From positions 1 through 64,000 of the forward strand of contig NZ_JAKJPO010000007.1 of assembly GCF_021725675.1 (NCBI RefSeq): a DNA stretch of 64,000 nucleotides, written 5' to 3'. Within the stretch, counting starts at the first letter, position 1, and the number at the start of each line of letters is the position of its first letter. Source of the stretch: Marilutibacter chinensis (lineage in GTDB: Bacteria; Pseudomonadota; Gammaproteobacteria; Xanthomonadales; Xanthomonadaceae). The notes beneath the pieces are model-generated. The model did not search any database and was not told the DNA's origin. It was given only the letters and a program-made list of their open reading frames with translations. Of this stretch, positions 62,611-64,000 are shown piece by piece. The translations under genes were made by a program, and so were the position numbers.

Positions 62611-63858
62611 ATGAAGAAACGACGCGTCGCCATCACCGGCCTTGGCCTGCTGTCTCCCGTCGGGCTCGATCAATCCGAAGCCACCGAGTCCCTTCGATCT
62701 GTCCGCTCCGGCATAACCGTCGTCGAAGCGCCTCCCCTGAAAAAGGTCTTCCCGGGCGGTCGTATAGATCGCGGTTTTGAAGACCGGTTCACCAGACTGG
62801 AGCTGCCATTTCTCGACAGGGTCCAGCAGATGGCGATCCTGGCGGCGAGGCAGGCGTCGGACGATGCCGGGGTCGACGACTACGATTCATACGGTATCCG
62901 TGCGGGTTGCTACTACGGCAACATCAACGGCGGCGCCGCCACGATCGGGCGCTGGTTCGAGGACATGCTCCTGCAGGGCAAGCAGACGGCCCGCCCCTTC
63001 ACCGCGATGGCCATCATGGGCAACGGAGGAGGCGCCCAGGTCTCGATCCGCCAGAAGATCCGCGGGCCCGTCATCACCAATGCGAGCGCCTGCGCCACCT
63101 CCGGCGTTGCCATCGGAGAGGCGGCGCGGGCGATCGCCGATGGCTACATCGACATCGCGTTGGCCGGAGGGGCCGAGGCGCCTCTTACCGCCGGAGTACT
63201 GAGCACGTTCGACGGGATCCGAGCGATGTCGGCACCCGATCCCGAAGACCCTGCCCGCACCTGCAAGCCGTTCTCGGCGAACCGGAGCGGACTGGTGCTG
63301 GGGGAAGGCTCGGCCTGGATCGTGCTCGAGGAGGCCGAGGCAGCCCGCGCCCGGGGCGCACGCATCCACGGCTACCTGACCGGATATGGCGTTTCTTGTG
63401 ACGCCCATCACATCGGAATGCCCGAGGCCGGTGGCCAGATAGCCGCATTGAAGAGCGCGCTGGCCCACGCCGGGCTCCAGCCCTCCGAAGTCGACTACAT
63501 CAACGCCCACGCCACCGCCACGAATGGAGGCGACATCATCGAATCGACGGCGTTGGGGGCGGTCTTCGGGACCGGCAGCCAGGCCCCGAAGGTCAGCTCG
63601 ACGAAGTCGGTGCACGGACATCTCATCGGCGCCACGAGCGCGCTGGAACTCGTCCTGACCCTCATAGCCATGCAGAACCGCCTGCTCCCGGCCAGCGCCC
63701 ATCTGGACACGCCCGACCCGAGGTGCGAGCTCAACCACGTCGGTCCCTCTCCCGTCCTCGACGTCGACATTCGCCACGCCTTGAGCTTCTCTTGCGGCTT
63801 CGGAGGCACGAACGCCGCCCTGATCGTCTCCCGACACGACATCCCCCTTCCCCAATGA
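62611..63858 (+). CDS. beta-ketoacyl-ACP synthase II-like (FabF type)
   Basis: The protein has 415 aa and a complete thiolase-fold condensing enzyme. The catalytic Cys is C161 in NASACATSG, His300 in NAHATATNGGD, Lys332 and His337 in STKSVHGHLIGA, with the final GFGGTNAALI. It extends acyl-ACP with malonyl-ACP. The housekeeping fabF normally lies in a fabD-fabG-acpP cluster; none is here, and NAHATATNGGD differs from the usual NAHGTSTPLGD, so this is probably an accessory ketosynthase for a special lipid or polyketide. A gene 28 bases downstream likely belongs to the same operon. Confidence 0.92.
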   Translation: MKKRRVAITGLGLLSPVGLDQSEATESLRSVRSGITVVEAPPLKKVFPGGRIDRGFEDRFTRLELPFLDRVQQMAILAARQASDDAGVDDYDSYGIRAGCYYGNINGGAATIGRWFEDMLLQGKQTARPFTAMAIMGNGGGAQVSIRQKIRGPVITNASACATSGVAIGEAARAIADGYIDIALAGGAEAPLTAGVLSTFDGIRAMSAPDPEDPARTCKPFSANRSGLVLGEGSAWIVLEEAEAARARGARIHGYLTGYGVSCDAHHIGMPEAGGQIAALKSALAHAGLQPSEVDYINAHATATNGGDIIESTALGAVFGTGSQAPKVSSTKSVHGHLIGATSALELVLTLIAMQNRLLPASAHLDTPDPRCELNHVGPSPVLDVDIRHALSFSCGFGGTNAALIVSRHDIPLPQ

Positions 63859-63885
63859 TCCAACCCCAACGACGAGGAGCCCGTC

Positions 63886-64000
63886 ATGCGCGTCACAGCA
63901 TCTGTATCCACCCCCCTCCAGTTCGCCAAGTCACCTGACGGCGGACGCCTGAACAGCGAGATCCGCCGGCTGTCGCAGCCCACGGTCTGGCTGACCTTCA
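63886..64000 (+). CDS. start of an unidentified gene, cut by the window end
   Basis: An ATG at 63886 with GAGGAG six bases upstream opens 38 codons (MRVTASVSTPLQFAKSPDG, then RLNSEIRRLSQPTVWLTF) that run off the window without a stop. Third positions are G/C-rich. Spacing suggests coupling with the ketosynthase gene. Too little is visible to name it. Confidence 0.7.
   Translation, partial: MRVTASVSTPLQFAKSPDGGRLNSEIRRLSQPTVWLTF

Overview
The window is about 64 kb of very GC-rich DNA with strong G/C preference at third codon positions. Gene content and order point to a gammaproteobacterium of the Xanthomonadaceae/Lysobacteraceae (Luteimonas- or Lysobacter-like). Indicators are the petABC-sspAB block, an Oar-like TonB-dependent receptor, the rmlBACD order, S9 peptidases and REP-like palindromes of a type I associate with this family. 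The genus is an inference from protein style and synteny, not from a marker gene. No rRNA, tRNA, CRISPR array, insertion sequence or phage gene was seen.

Layout. 1-70 is G/C homopolymer, probably a contig-end artefact. 87-12.0 kb is housekeeping: ppnN, an Oar-type outer-membrane receptor, a MarC/YhgN protein, a YciK-like SDR coupled to monothiol glutaredoxin grxD, divergent sodB, a wrecked methyltransferase pseudogene, purEK, a Trm112-like protein with nadC, and a DUF3301 protein. 12.0-17.6 kb holds sspB, sspA, the cytochrome bc1 operon petABC and a lytic transglycosylase. 17.7-30.9 kb begins with miaB and ends with phoH-ybeY-corC; the 9 kb between them carries a PAP2 protein, an amidohydrolase, an alpha/beta-hydrolase-OsmC fusion, msrB, a repeat cluster and a TetR-controlled adaptor-ATPase-permease export operon. 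30.9-43.9 kb has a DUF4105 protein, CorA, a lipoprotein/lipase pair that looks like immunity and effector, an ArsA-like ATPase with a cory-CC-star protein and CstA, a DUF819 protein, an S9 peptidase and a POT peptide transporter. 44-49.6 kb has a second S9 peptidase and rmlBACD for dTDP-L-rhamnose.

50-61.7 kb reads as a stress-response region: trehalose synthesis (otsB, otsA), a lipoprotein-15 type lipoprotein, an atypical NtrC-type response regulator, CBS and BON proteins, very small charged proteins, DNA topoisomerase IB and an SDR. It is looser than the rest, with long gaps, several small genes below usual length cut-offs, and at least one probable frameshift. The window ends in a stand-alone FabF-type ketosynthase and the first 38 codons of a following gene.

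The most interesting items are the response regulator with Glu at the phospho-acceptor position and a degraded GAFTGA loop, the ankyrin-lipoprotein/lipase pair, the CstA/cory-CC-star/ArsA cassette, and the hidden small genes of the stress region. All functions are read from sequence motifs and remembered family features; no database search was possible.
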